64,000 nt of DNA from assembly GCF_018449435.1 (NCBI RefSeq), contig NZ_JAHCMU010000003.1, forward strand, positions 203,584 through 267,583, in the 5' to 3' direction. The notes beneath the pieces are model-generated. The model saw only the letters and a list, made by a program, of their open reading frames with translations, was not told where the DNA came from and searched no databases. The stretch comes from Flagellimonas sp. 389 (GTDB taxonomy: Bacteria > Bacteroidota > Bacteroidia > Flavobacteriales > Flavobacteriaceae). The position numbers and the translations under genes are program-made. Position 1 is the stretch's first letter. Every line of letters begins with the position of its first letter. Shown one piece after another: positions 26,510 to 34,042 of the stretch.

Positions 26510-26974
26510 CTACTTTTCTATCTGAACTCCGGACGCTTCAAACCTTAAGGTTTTTTTAGGCTTGGTTATTTTAGCAACTTCTTCCTTGGATTTTCCTGCA
26601 TCCTCTGCATAATGCCGTTGTTCATCTACCGAAACTTCTTCAACAAACGCAATTCCATCCATAACTACCTTTCCATTTTCCGAATCCGTGGGGACAAAAA
26701 AGCCATAGTCCTTGAACTTTACAAAAACTTCTTCTTCATTTCCCATAGCTACTTTCATCCAACATCCTTTAGCTTTACATACATCTACGATAGTTCCTGA
26801 TATTTGGGTTGCAATAGTATCTTTTACACCTATTTTCTCAAAAACTTCATTTTCAAGGTCTGAAGTTTCCTTTGCCTCGAACGAGGCGCCATAAGTTTCA
26901 AAACCTGTATTCTGAGCGTGGGCAACCGTTTGAAACAGTAAGAATATGGCAGTTAAAATGTTAAATACTTTCAT
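26510..26974 (-). CDS. DUF4920 domain secreted protein
   Basis: 154 residues with a signal peptide (FNILTAIFLLFQTVAHA). The mature part (~25-150) matches DUF4920: FEKIGVKDTIATQISGTIVDVCKAKGCWMKV, with a C-x4-C pair that could bind metal, and VFVKFKDYGFFVPTD. The family resembles a small OB-like envelope domain; its function is unknown. I chose the ATG at 26974 over the upstream TTG at 26980. It is co-transcribed with mnmD. Confidence 0.85.
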   Translation of the reverse strand: MKVFNILTAIFLLFQTVAHAQNTGFETYGASFEAKETSDLENEVFEKIGVKDTIATQISGTIVDVCKAKGCWMKVAMGNEEEVFVKFKDYGFFVPTDSENGKVVMDGIAFVEEVSVDEQRHYAEDAGKSKEEVAKITKPKKTLRFEASGVQIEK

Positions 26975-27082
26975 AATCAAAAAAAATAAATAAAGTGTGA
27001 ACGAATAACTTGATTTTAAATAGATAAAGCACGAAAAAATAGGGATAATTAGCTAATTTTATCTGTTAATATTTTTTTCGAT

Positions 27083-28147
27083 ATGGAAACAACGACTAAA
27101 GCTATCAAGGTAGAAAAATCCAAAACCTCCAAAATTCATGATGTTGATTTTGACAATCTTTCATTTGGAAGTATTTACACAGATCATATGTTAGTCTGTA
27201 ATTTTGTCAATGGTTCATGGCAAACTCCCGAGGTCATACCTTACCAACCTTTAACTTTGGAGCCTTCAGCGAAAATATTCCACTACGGACAGTCTATTTT
27301 TGAAGGAATGAAAGCCTATAAGGATGAAGCAGGAGATACCTGGCTTTTTAGACCTTTGGAAAACCATAAGCGCTTAAATAAATCTGCCAAAAGGTTGGCA
27401 ATACCAGAACTTCCTGAATCTTATTTTATTGATGGCCTGATTACTTTACTGCAAACAGACTCAGACTGGATTCCGCAAACACCGGGCAGCTCCCTATATA
27501 TTCGCCCTTTTATGCTAGCATCCGGCACAGGATTTCATGCTTCGCCAGCGGACGAGTATAAATTTATTATAGCCTGTGCGCCATCGGGTTCTTATTTCTC
27601 TGGTAAGGTCAAAGTTTTGATCGAAGAGAAATATTCCCGTTCAGCTAACGGTGGGGTGGGTTTTGCAAAAGCCGGAGGGAACTATGCAGGTCAATTTTAT
27701 CCAACACAGCTTGCTATTGAAAAAGGATACAATCAAGTTATCTGGACAGACGACAACAACCACGAATTTATAGAGGAAGCGGGTGCCATGAATATTTTCA
27801 TTCGTATCAACAACACTCTTATTACAGGACCTACCAGTGACCGTATTTTAGATGGTATTACCCGTAAAAGCATTTTAGATATTGCCAAAGACGAAGGTAT
27901 TACGACCGAAGTAAGAAAGATTAAGGTAAATGAAGTTGTGGATGCGGCAAAAGACGGAACGCTCAAAGAAATGTTTGGCGCCGGAACAGCTGCGGTAATT
28001 TCACCAATTTCTACTTTTGGGCATAAAGAAACAGATTATGATTTACCTGAATTATCAGAAAGTTACGCTGCACTTCTAAAAAAACGAATTACCGATATTC
28101 AATACAACCGCGCAGAAGATAAATTTGGATGGCGCTTTAAAGTATAA
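27083..28147 (+). CDS. ilvE: Branched-chain amino-acid aminotransferase
   Basis: A 354-residue PLP enzyme catalysing the last step of Val/Leu/Ile synthesis and the first step of their breakdown. YIRPFMLASG, the PLP lysine in GGVGFAKAGGNYAG, the EEAGAMNIF motif and GTAAVISPI are all present. Length and motifs fit the longer (type II, BCAT-like) group. It is monocistronic, ending at a strong bidirectional terminator shared with the MazG-like gene. Confidence 0.95.
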   Translation: METTTKAIKVEKSKTSKIHDVDFDNLSFGSIYTDHMLVCNFVNGSWQTPEVIPYQPLTLEPSAKIFHYGQSIFEGMKAYKDEAGDTWLFRPLENHKRLNKSAKRLAIPELPESYFIDGLITLLQTDSDWIPQTPGSSLYIRPFMLASGTGFHASPADEYKFIIACAPSGSYFSGKVKVLIEEKYSRSANGGVGFAKAGGNYAGQFYPTQLAIEKGYNQVIWTDDNNHEFIEEAGAMNIFIRINNTLITGPTSDRILDGITRKSILDIAKDEGITTEVRKIKVNEVVDAAKDGTLKEMFGAGTAAVISPISTFGHKETDYDLPELSESYAALLKKRITDIQYNRAEDKFGWRFKV

Positions 28148-28154
28148 CACAAAG

Positions 28155-28182
28155 AAAAAGCACCTTAAAGGTGCTTTTTTAT
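28155..28182. terminator. Bidirectional intrinsic terminator
   Basis: An 11-bp stem AAAAAGCACCT / AGGTGCTTTTT with a 3-base loop, between the convergent ilvE and the MazG-like gene. It overlaps the last codons of the latter. Confidence 0.85.
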
Positions 28183-28565
28183 TTTTCGAGAACGCCTTCT
28201 ATATTGGGTTTAAAATAATTTGGCCCTTTTAGGACTTTTCCATCTTCACGATAAATAGGTTTGCCGTCCAATCCTAATTTACTCATATTGCTACGTTGAA
28301 TTTCTTCGAAAACCTCTTCAATTTTATACTGCATTCCATGTTCTAAGATTGTCCCACAAAGAATATAGAGCATATCTCCCAGTGCATCGGCAACTTCAAC
28401 TAAATCCCCCTCATTGGCAGCCTCTAAATACTCTTTGTTTTCTTCATCCATAAGATTAAATCGCAACTTGTTTTTTGCCGCTCCTAAGTCTGCTTTCGGT
28501 TCTTGGAGCACCCCAAGACCAAAAGAGTTATGAAACAGCTCCACCGCCTTTATTTTACTTTCCAT
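28179..28565 (-). CDS. MazG-like nucleoside triphosphate pyrophosphohydrolase
   Basis: A 128-residue all-alpha NTP pyrophosphatase. Metal-binding acidic residues are visible in MDEENKEYLEAA and EVADALGDMLYILCG, the E-x-x-E ... E-x-x-D pattern of the MazG/dUTPase superfamily. The single-domain size and the tail FEEIQRSNMSKLGLDGKPIYREDGKVLKGPNYF are typical of Bacteroidota homologues. It probably cleans the nucleotide pool; the true substrate is unknown. Confidence 0.87.
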   Translation of the reverse strand: MESKIKAVELFHNSFGLGVLQEPKADLGAAKNKLRFNLMDEENKEYLEAANEGDLVEVADALGDMLYILCGTILEHGMQYKIEEVFEEIQRSNMSKLGLDGKPIYREDGKVLKGPNYFKPNIEGVLEK

Positions 28566-28605
28566 TATTACTGTTTTGATTTAGCTTTGCGTAAAAATAG
28601 AAAAT

Positions 28606-28794
28606 ATGTTCAGTACAGGACAATTAATTTTTGCCGCCCTTTTCGTTGTAGTTTTTATTGCCATAATCTTAATATCTTATCGGAAGGACAAATCCTTACA
28701 TAACAAAAATTACAAAGGAGTAAAGTGGGTTATGATTTCTTTTATCACATTCATAATAATTTTATTCCTGATCAAACATTTTCTTAAAAATTAA
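28606..28794 (+). CDS. Small two-helix membrane protein (62 residues)
   Basis: 62 residues with helix 1 at ~6-24 (GQLIFAALFVVVFIAIILIS), a basic loop (YRKDKSLHNKNYKGVKW) and helix 2 at ~43-60. The loop is very basic, so it should face the cytoplasm. No family name is recognised, but the clear ATG, charge distribution and position argue for a real gene. It lies just upstream of tiny membrane protein C and crcB on the same strand. Confidence 0.65.
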   Translation: MFSTGQLIFAALFVVVFIAIILISYRKDKSLHNKNYKGVKWVMISFITFIIILFLIKHFLKN

Positions 28795-28905
28795 CAGCAA
28801 GTTTGATTACACCACAAAAATTAACCGTTTTACAACTTTATTCATAAGGCAATACGTACAATGTAGTAAAAGACGTACTTTTGTTTAACGTTAGTTTTGT
28901 ACAAG

Positions 28906-29085
28906 ATGACAACATTTTTCGGCCTCCTTTTAGTTTTACTTATTGTTAATGCATTGCTCTTATTTCTTAGTGTTAATGGTTCTAACAGTAAGTTAAACAA
29001 TATAGCTTCAAAGAAACCCGAAGCTTCTGTAACAAAAATTTTCCCTAAAGAAGCTTCTAAAAGTCAATATAAGAAAGCGGTTTAG
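28906..29085 (+). CDS. Tiny membrane protein, copy C with extended tail (59 residues)
   Basis: 59 residues. The first ~26 (MTTFFGLLLVLLIVNALLL then FLSVNGSN) follow the pattern of the tiny proteins at 12882 and 13095: M-x-T-F-F, mid-helix Asn15 and Ser after the helix. A Lys-rich soluble tail of ~33 residues follows. The ATG at 28906 is preferred to an in-frame TTG at 28897, because the family begins at this Met. A TACTTTTG at 28876-28883 is a possible -7 box. crcB begins 17 bases after its stop. Confidence 0.68.
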   Translation: MTTFFGLLLVLLIVNALLLFLSVNGSNSKLNNIASKKPEASVTKIFPKEASKSQYKKAV

Positions 29086-29101
29086 TTTGTACTTTTAATG
29101 A

Positions 29102-29476
29102 ATGAAGCAAGCTTTTCTTGTTTTTCTTGGTGGCGGTCTTGGTAGTGTGCTCCGCTATGTCATTACCAAACCTTTAAACAATATCTTTCCAAATTTCTTC
29201 TTGGGAACTTTTTTAGTGAACATTATTGGTGCGTTGCTCATTGGTTTAATTTTGGGAATAGCATCAAGAAGCAGTTTATTATCCTACAACAGCACATTAT
29301 TTCTTGCTACAGGTTTTTGTGGAGGTTTCACTACATTTTCCGCATTTGCATTAGAAAAACACAGTTTATTAAAAAGCGGTGATTTTTTTCATTTTTCTTT
29401 CTACTTGGCATTAAGCATTATTCTAGGTGTTTTAGCCGTTGCAGTTGGGCTATGGCTCTCTCGATTAGGAAATTAG
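29102..29476 (+). CDS. crcB: Fluoride channel CrcB/Fluc
   Basis: A 124-residue four-helix dual-topology channel that exports fluoride. Diagnostic motifs are GGGLGSVLRY, LGTFLVNIIGALLIG and GFCGGFTTFSAFALE. Length is typical. No fluoride riboswitch fold was recognised in the short upstream gap, which is mostly coding. It lies 17 bases after the tiny membrane protein C and may be co-transcribed with it. A hairpin with a T run at 29624-29652 could end this transcript. Confidence 0.93.
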   Translation: MKQAFLVFLGGGLGSVLRYVITKPLNNIFPNFFLGTFLVNIIGALLIGLILGIASRSSLLSYNSTLFLATGFCGGFTTFSAFALEKHSLLKSGDFFHFSFYLALSIILGVLAVAVGLWLSRLGN

Positions 29477-29623
29477 TTATAAATCAACTTTTCTCAGTAT
29501 TTTTTGTTGATTATTAAACATTTTTTATAAAAATGAGCACTTACCATCAATAACCTCTATTTTTTGATCCTAATGCTAAGAAAAAATCATCAAATGTTTA
29601 ATAAAACTATCTTCAAAATAAGT

Positions 29624-29652
29624 TACCCCTAAAATACTAGGGGTATTTTTTT
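29624..29652 (+). promoter_or_regulatory. Inverted repeat TACCCCTA-N6-TAGGGGTA upstream of the P-II/AmtB genes
   Basis: A perfect 8-base inverted repeat (29624-29631 and 29638-29645) centred ~78 bases before a TATATTTG -7 box of the P-II gene. A similar CCCTAT-N5-ATAGGG-GTAA site lies between the two glutamine synthetase genes at 55036. It may be a nitrogen-control operator. The seven T that follow make an intrinsic terminator of crcB an equally simple reading. Confidence 0.5.
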
Positions 29653-29712
29653 CATAAGTATAAAAATCCATACAACTACCTGACATTTATCATAGTCTCT
29701 TTTGATTTAACA

Positions 29713-29720
29713 TATATTTG
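29713..29720 (+). promoter_or_regulatory. -7 promoter element of the P-II/amt unit
   Basis: TATATTTG matches TAnnTTTG, 24 bases before the P-II ATG. A -33 TTTG at the ideal distance is not clear, which would fit an activator-dependent promoter. Confidence 0.4.
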
Positions 29721-29743
29721 GGAAATCAATTAACTATTTAATT

Positions 29744-30082
29744 ATGAAAAAAGTCGAGGCAATTATTAGAAAATCCAAATTCGATGAGGTGAAAAAAGCA
29801 CTTCATGGAATTGAGGTCAACTTCTTTAGTTACTGGGATGTAACTGGAGTTGGAAATGAAAAACAGGGGCACGTTTATCGCGGCATCTCCTACAGTACTT
29901 CAGACATACAAAGAAGGTATTTGGTCATTGTTGTATCTGATGACTTTCTAGAGCGAACAGTAAATACGTTGATAGAAGCAGCAGCAACTGGAAATGTGGG
30001 AGACGGCAAAGTATTCGTTTCTGATGTCATTGAAGCCTACCGAATAAGAACCAAGGAAAGCGGTAGTGCTGGAATTAACTAA
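29744..30082 (+). CDS. P-II family nitrogen regulator
   Basis: A 112-residue trimeric sensor of 2-oxoglutarate and ATP/ADP that controls AmtB. The start MKKVEAIIRKSKFDEVKKAL and the C-terminal TGNVGDGKVFVSDVIEAYRIRTKESG are canonical. The T-loop is unusual: it reads GVGNEKQGHVYRGISY where E. coli GlnB has GFGRQKGHTELYRGAEY. The uridylylatable Tyr is kept as Tyr50, but the region of Gln39, which helps bind 2-oxoglutarate, is changed. It lies 34 bases before amtB, as in typical glnK-amtB pairs. Confidence 0.93.
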   Translation: MKKVEAIIRKSKFDEVKKALHGIEVNFFSYWDVTGVGNEKQGHVYRGISYSTSDIQRRYLVIVVSDDFLERTVNTLIEAAATGNVGDGKVFVSDVIEAYRIRTKESGSAGIN

Positions 30083-30116
30083 ACAACTCAACTAACACTA
30101 ACAATATTTAAAGATT

Positions 30117-31373
30117 ATGGACGCAGGATTATTTACAGCGAATAACGTATGGATGATGATCTGTACAGGACTAGTGTTTTTTATGCACTTGGGTTTCTCT
30201 TTTTTAGAAATCGGTCTTACCAGACAAAAGAATACCGTAAACATATTATTTAAGAACGTATTTATAATATGTGTTGGCTTACTACTTTATTACGTAGGAG
30301 GATTCAATTTAATGTACCCAGGTTTTGAGGATGGAGATTTAGGGTTTTTAAAATTTGCAGGCTTCGGTATTGCAGCTCCAGAAAATGGCATGACACCAGA
30401 ATATGCAGATGGAGGCTATACTTGGTGGACAGACTTCCTCTTCCAAGGAATGTTTGCCGCGACCGCAGCAACAATAGTTTCTGGAGCCGTTGCAGAACGG
30501 GTAAAAATTGGAGCATTTATGCTATTTACAATCATATACGTAGGGCTTATTTACCCTATAGTAGGTTCATGGCAATGGGGAGGTGGTTTCCTTTCTTCAC
30601 TTTCTTATGGTACAGCTGAAGGATTCTATGACTTTGCAGGTTCTACCTTGGTACACTCTGTAGGTGGATGGGGCGCATTGATCGCTATTTTCTTACTCGG
30701 TGCTAGAATAGGGAAATTTGGCGAAGACGGTAAACCCAAAGCAATTCCAGGACACAGTTTACCTTTTGCAGCAGCAGGGGTACTCATTCTATGGTTGGGA
30801 TGGTTTGGTTTTAACGGAGGATCCGTACTTTCGGCCGACCCAGAATTAACGTCATTGGTATTGGTCACAACCTCTTTAGCAGCCGCTGCTGGAGGTGTAT
30901 CCGCATTTTTAACTTCATTAATCGCCTATAAAAATTACGATTTGACCATGTTCTTGAACGGTATCTTGGGCGGTTTGGTAGGAATTACGGCAGGGGCAGA
31001 CCAAATGTCCCCCAACGAAGCAGTAATCATAGGCTTAATTGCCGGTGTTGTCATTGTATTTGGTGTAGCACTTATCGATAAATTGAAACTAGATGACCCC
31101 GTAGGTGCGGTTGCCGTTCACTTAATATGTGGTATCTGGGGTACGCTTGCCGTTGGAATCTTTGGAAGTTTAGCCAGTTTTGACCAATTCTTGGTACAAC
31201 TTGCAGGTGTTGGAGCAGCAGCTACATTCTGTTCGGTCTCGGCATTCATCATTCTATTTGCCATTAAGAAAATCTCTGGCCTTCGGGTTTCGGAAGAGGA
31301 AGAAGTGGAAGGTTTGGACATTCACGAACATGGAATGGATGCTTATGCGGATTTTAGAATGAATCAGCATTAA
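30117..31373 (+). CDS. amtB: Ammonium transporter (Amt/MEP/Rh family)
   Basis: A 418-residue inner-membrane ammonium channel with 11 predicted helices. Amt signatures are present: GAVAERVKIGAFMLFTIIYVG, DFAGSTLVHSVGG (first His of the twin-His pore pair) and GAVAVHLICGIWGTLAVGIFG (second His). The N-terminus starts directly with a helix, so no signal peptide is needed here. The acidic, His-containing cytoplasmic tail (EEEEVEGLDIHEHGMDA) is the likely P-II docking side. It is co-transcribed with the P-II gene. Confidence 0.96.
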   Translation: MDAGLFTANNVWMMICTGLVFFMHLGFSFLEIGLTRQKNTVNILFKNVFIICVGLLLYYVGGFNLMYPGFEDGDLGFLKFAGFGIAAPENGMTPEYADGGYTWWTDFLFQGMFAATAATIVSGAVAERVKIGAFMLFTIIYVGLIYPIVGSWQWGGGFLSSLSYGTAEGFYDFAGSTLVHSVGGWGALIAIFLLGARIGKFGEDGKPKAIPGHSLPFAAAGVLILWLGWFGFNGGSVLSADPELTSLVLVTTSLAAAAGGVSAFLTSLIAYKNYDLTMFLNGILGGLVGITAGADQMSPNEAVIIGLIAGVVIVFGVALIDKLKLDDPVGAVAVHLICGIWGTLAVGIFGSLASFDQFLVQLAGVGAAATFCSVSAFIILFAIKKISGLRVSEEEEVEGLDIHEHGMDAYADFRMNQH

Positions 31374-31380
31374 AAAAGGA

Positions 31381-31408
31381 AACGGAGCGTTTGGCAGAAC
31401 GCTCCGTT
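31381..31408 (+). other. mRNA hairpin between amtB and the barrel gene
   Basis: An 11-bp perfect stem AACGGAGCGTT / AACGCTCCGTT with loop TGGCAG, 7 bases after the amtB stop. It lacks an immediate T run (AAATAACCTTTTT follows). It may act as a leaky terminator or a 3'-end stabiliser that lowers expression of the downstream barrel gene. Confidence 0.6.
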
Positions 31409-31490
31409 AAATAACCTTTTTCAATTACAAAAACTCAATAACAATATTAAATGGTCCTCTTTATGAGGGCACCTAAAACTGATTATGATT

Positions 31491-32531
31491 ATGAAAACGA
31501 TTATAACAACAAAGTTCGTAAAAAATTTAGCTTTCGCCATATTGGCACTAGTATCTTTTGCTGCATTTGCGCAAGAGGAAGAAGAAAAAAAACCAGTGTC
31601 CATTAGCGGTAGTGTGGACGCTTATTACAAAACCAACCTTAGCGCTACAGATAGAGCATTGGGCGAAGAAAATCCAACCTTTATTACCCCAGGAACTTCA
31701 TTTGCAACCGAAACGGGATTTGCTTTGGGTATGGCAAATATTATTGCCGCATATGAAGGGGAAAAAGTTGGAGCTGTTGCTGATTTGGTTTTTGGTCCAC
31801 GGGGAGATGATGCCACTGGTGGTTTTAACATAAACCAATTATATGCATACTGGAACGTATCTGAAGGAACTACATTTACTGTTGGACGTTTCAACACTTA
31901 TTTAGGGTATGAGGTTATTGCACCTGCTGCCAATTTCAACTATAGTACTTCTTATATGTTCTCTTATGGTCCATTCTCACATGTTGGCCTAAAGGCAGAT
32001 TTTTCTTTATCCGATGATTTTAGCTTAATGTTAGCTGTAATGAACCTGACGGACGAAAACAGCAACCTTACAGGAGAATATTCTGTTGGCGCACAATTGG
32101 GTTATGCAGGACAGTTTTTGAATTTCTACTATGACGGAGAAGCTAAATTAGGTTTTGAAATTGACTATACCGGTGGTTTTGACCTTTCTGAAGATTTCTT
32201 TTTGGGAATAAACGCTGCCTACCAAGATAATGATGGTCTTGGTTTTTATGGTGCTGCACTATATCCACAATATGCAACTTCTGAAAATTTCACCCTTGGT
32301 TTAAGAGGAGAATATTTTGCAGAAATGGGTGACTATGGCGCAATAGGAACAGGAGTTGAGGATTCCAGCGTTTTTGCAGTCACCCTAACAGGAAGCTATA
32401 CCATTGAAAATTTAATCATTAAACCAGAAGTACGATTAGATAGTGCTTCAGATGATGCTTTTCTTGACAATGATTTGGCCGGCACCAAAAGCCTCTCATC
32501 ATTTTTAGTAGCTGCTATCTACTCTTTCTAG
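31491..32531 (+). CDS. Porin-like outer-membrane beta-barrel protein (OmpL/bbp2-like)
   Basis: 346 residues with a signal peptide ending SFAAFAQ and a mature acidic start (EEEEKKPVSISGSVDAYYKTN). Repeated amphipathic strands end in a C-terminal aromatic (VAAIYSF), as in outer-membrane barrels. FTVGRFNTYLGYEVIAPAANFNYSTSYMFSYGPFSHVG is typical of the putative porin-2 (bbp2) group. It follows amtB, so it may let ammonium or nitrogen compounds through the outer membrane. An ATG two codons upstream (31485) is also possible. Confidence 0.82.
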   Translation: MKTIITTKFVKNLAFAILALVSFAAFAQEEEEKKPVSISGSVDAYYKTNLSATDRALGEENPTFITPGTSFATETGFALGMANIIAAYEGEKVGAVADLVFGPRGDDATGGFNINQLYAYWNVSEGTTFTVGRFNTYLGYEVIAPAANFNYSTSYMFSYGPFSHVGLKADFSLSDDFSLMLAVMNLTDENSNLTGEYSVGAQLGYAGQFLNFYYDGEAKLGFEIDYTGGFDLSEDFFLGINAAYQDNDGLGFYGAALYPQYATSENFTLGLRGEYFAEMGDYGAIGTGVEDSSVFAVTLTGSYTIENLIIKPEVRLDSASDDAFLDNDLAGTKSLSSFLVAAIYSF

Positions 32532-32553
32532 ACCAAAGAATTATTTTAATACT

Positions 32554-32588
32554 AAAGCCTTACATCTATTTGGTGTTAAGGCTTTTTT
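32554..32588. terminator. Intrinsic terminator after the barrel gene
   Basis: AAAGCCTTA / TAAGGCTTT stem with an inner CA/TG extension, followed by six T. It lies between convergent genes and overlaps the end of the DUF1684 gene. Confidence 0.75.
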
Positions 32589-33222
32589 AGTCTTTTACAA
32601 AAGCTTTCACTCCTGCTCTCACACTAGTTCTCAAATAATTTTGCCTTGGCACTAGAGGGCAGGAGTACTTTTTATTATAAACACAATACGGATTATACGC
32701 CTTATTGAAATCTATTGTGATCGTATCTCCCTCCGGAATTGTTAAGTCAATATAACGACCCCCACCATATGTCTCCGCACCATTCGTTTCATCTAAAAAT
32801 GGTAAGAATAAATAGTCCCTGTATTGCTTTTGGGAAATTAAATCGAGACTTTGGTAAATCTCTAATTCATGTTCAATACCATTTAATTGAAAGTGTGCGA
32901 TACCATAAACAATTTCTCTTGTTTTTTCATCGGTTGTGCTAGGCATCAAAAAAGGCACTGCATCTGGAGTTCTTTCAAATCTGGCTTTAACCACATAAGT
33001 CGTATCGGGTACGAAAAAATCAAGTCCTTCAAAATCTTTTCTAAACCTATCCGGCAATGGTGAAGAATTGGGGTTTTTAAATGTAGCATCCAATTCCTTT
33101 TGAAATGCAACAATATCCTTTATTGCTGCGGACCCAGACTGAAGCTTTTCAGAAGCATGATACTTTTTATCGGGTTTACAGGCAACCATCAAAAGCACTA
33201 GTATTGGTAAAACATATTTCAT
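32587..33222 (-). CDS. DUF1684 domain lipoprotein
   Basis: 211 residues with a lipoprotein signal (LPILVLLMVAC). The mature part matches DUF1684: FRKDFEGLDFFVPDTTYVVKARFER, then GRYIDLTIPEGDTITIDFNKAYNPYCVYNKKYSCPLVPRQNYLRTSVRAG, where the N-P-Y-C-x-Y ... C-P motif is diagnostic. Function unknown. I chose the ATG at 33222 over the in-frame GTG at 33228. It diverges from the PfpI-like gene. Confidence 0.87.
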   Translation of the reverse strand: MKYVLPILVLLMVACKPDKKYHASEKLQSGSAAIKDIVAFQKELDATFKNPNSSPLPDRFRKDFEGLDFFVPDTTYVVKARFERTPDAVPFLMPSTTDEKTREIVYGIAHFQLNGIEHELEIYQSLDLISQKQYRDYLFLPFLDETNGAETYGGGRYIDLTIPEGDTITIDFNKAYNPYCVYNKKYSCPLVPRQNYLRTSVRAGVKAFVKD

Positions 33223-33304
33223 TCCCACAAAATCTTTCCTGTAAAAGTAGCGGAAATCATTCTTAATATTACCTTAGCCTATTACTCTAAATAAAAAAAT
33301 CATC

Positions 33305-34042
33305 GTGATAAAACATCTGATATCCATACTGCTCTTGATTTTGTCCGTTTCTTGTGTTGACAAACAACAACGAGCAAATGCTTCAAAAGAATTAAAAAGA
33401 GAACTTCCCGAGCTGGAGCCCGGAAGATACAATGTCGCATTTTTAATAATGGATGGTGTTTACAACACAGAATTCACAGCACCCTATGATATTTTCCAGC
33501 ATACACAGTTCCGGAAGAATATCAAATCCATGAACACGTTCTCTGTTGCCAATACCCTAGAGCCCATAACCTCTTTTGAAGGAGTTCGGATTTTACCCGA
33601 TTTTGATTACACAAATGATTCAATTCCCAAAATTGATATTTTGGTCGTACCGAGCGCAGAACACCATTTGGATACCGACCTAAAGGATTCCATAATGCTG
33701 AATTTTGTACAAAAGGTGGATAAAGAAGCCATGTTCGTCACCTCGCATTGCGATGGCGCTTTTGTGTTGGCCAAGGCTGGGCTTTTAAACGATGTTGTCT
33801 CTACTACATTTCCCAGTGATATTGAAAAGTATAGAACCATGTTTCCAAAATTAAAAGTAAAGGATAGTGTACTTTTTGTGCATGACGGAAAATATATCAC
33901 CTCCGCTGGTGGCGCCAAAAGCTTTGAGGCAGCACTCTACCTTTGCGAACATTTATATGGAAAAGAAATCGCAGCGTCTCTCGCTAAAGGTCTTGTTATT
34001 GATTGGGATTTAGAGGAAATCCCAAGATTTATTGGTCGTTAA
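33305..34042 (+). CDS. DJ-1/PfpI family lipoprotein
   Basis: 245 residues, apparently starting at GTG, with a lipoprotein signal (LISILLLILSVSC). The mature domain is DJ-1/PfpI-like: YNVAFLIMDGVYNTEFTAPYDIFQHT, then the nucleophile elbow FVTSHCDGAFVLAKAGLL with the conserved Cys, and ITSAGGAKSFEAALYL. This subgroup resembles the N-terminal domain of GATase-type AraC regulators, here as a secreted lipoprotein. The activity is unknown. Its last 14 bases overlap the convergent gene at 34029. Confidence 0.85.
   Translation: MIKHLISILLLILSVSCVDKQQRANASKELKRELPELEPGRYNVAFLIMDGVYNTEFTAPYDIFQHTQFRKNIKSMNTFSVANTLEPITSFEGVRILPDFDYTNDSIPKIDILVVPSAEHHLDTDLKDSIMLNFVQKVDKEAMFVTSHCDGAFVLAKAGLLNDVVSTTFPSDIEKYRTMFPKLKVKDSVLFVHDGKYITSAGGAKSFEAALYLCEHLYGKEIAASLAKGLVIDWDLEEIPRFIGR

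Noticed and set aside
29477..29743. Fluoride riboswitch or sigma-54 promoter near crcB/P-II
   Set aside because: No crcB-motif pseudoknot pattern upstream of crcB, and no GG-N10-GC (-24/-12) element before the P-II gene.
31442..31603. Small ORF starting at the ATG in TATTAAATGGTCCTC before the porin-like gene
   Set aside because: It overlaps the barrel's signal peptide out of frame with no supporting pattern.
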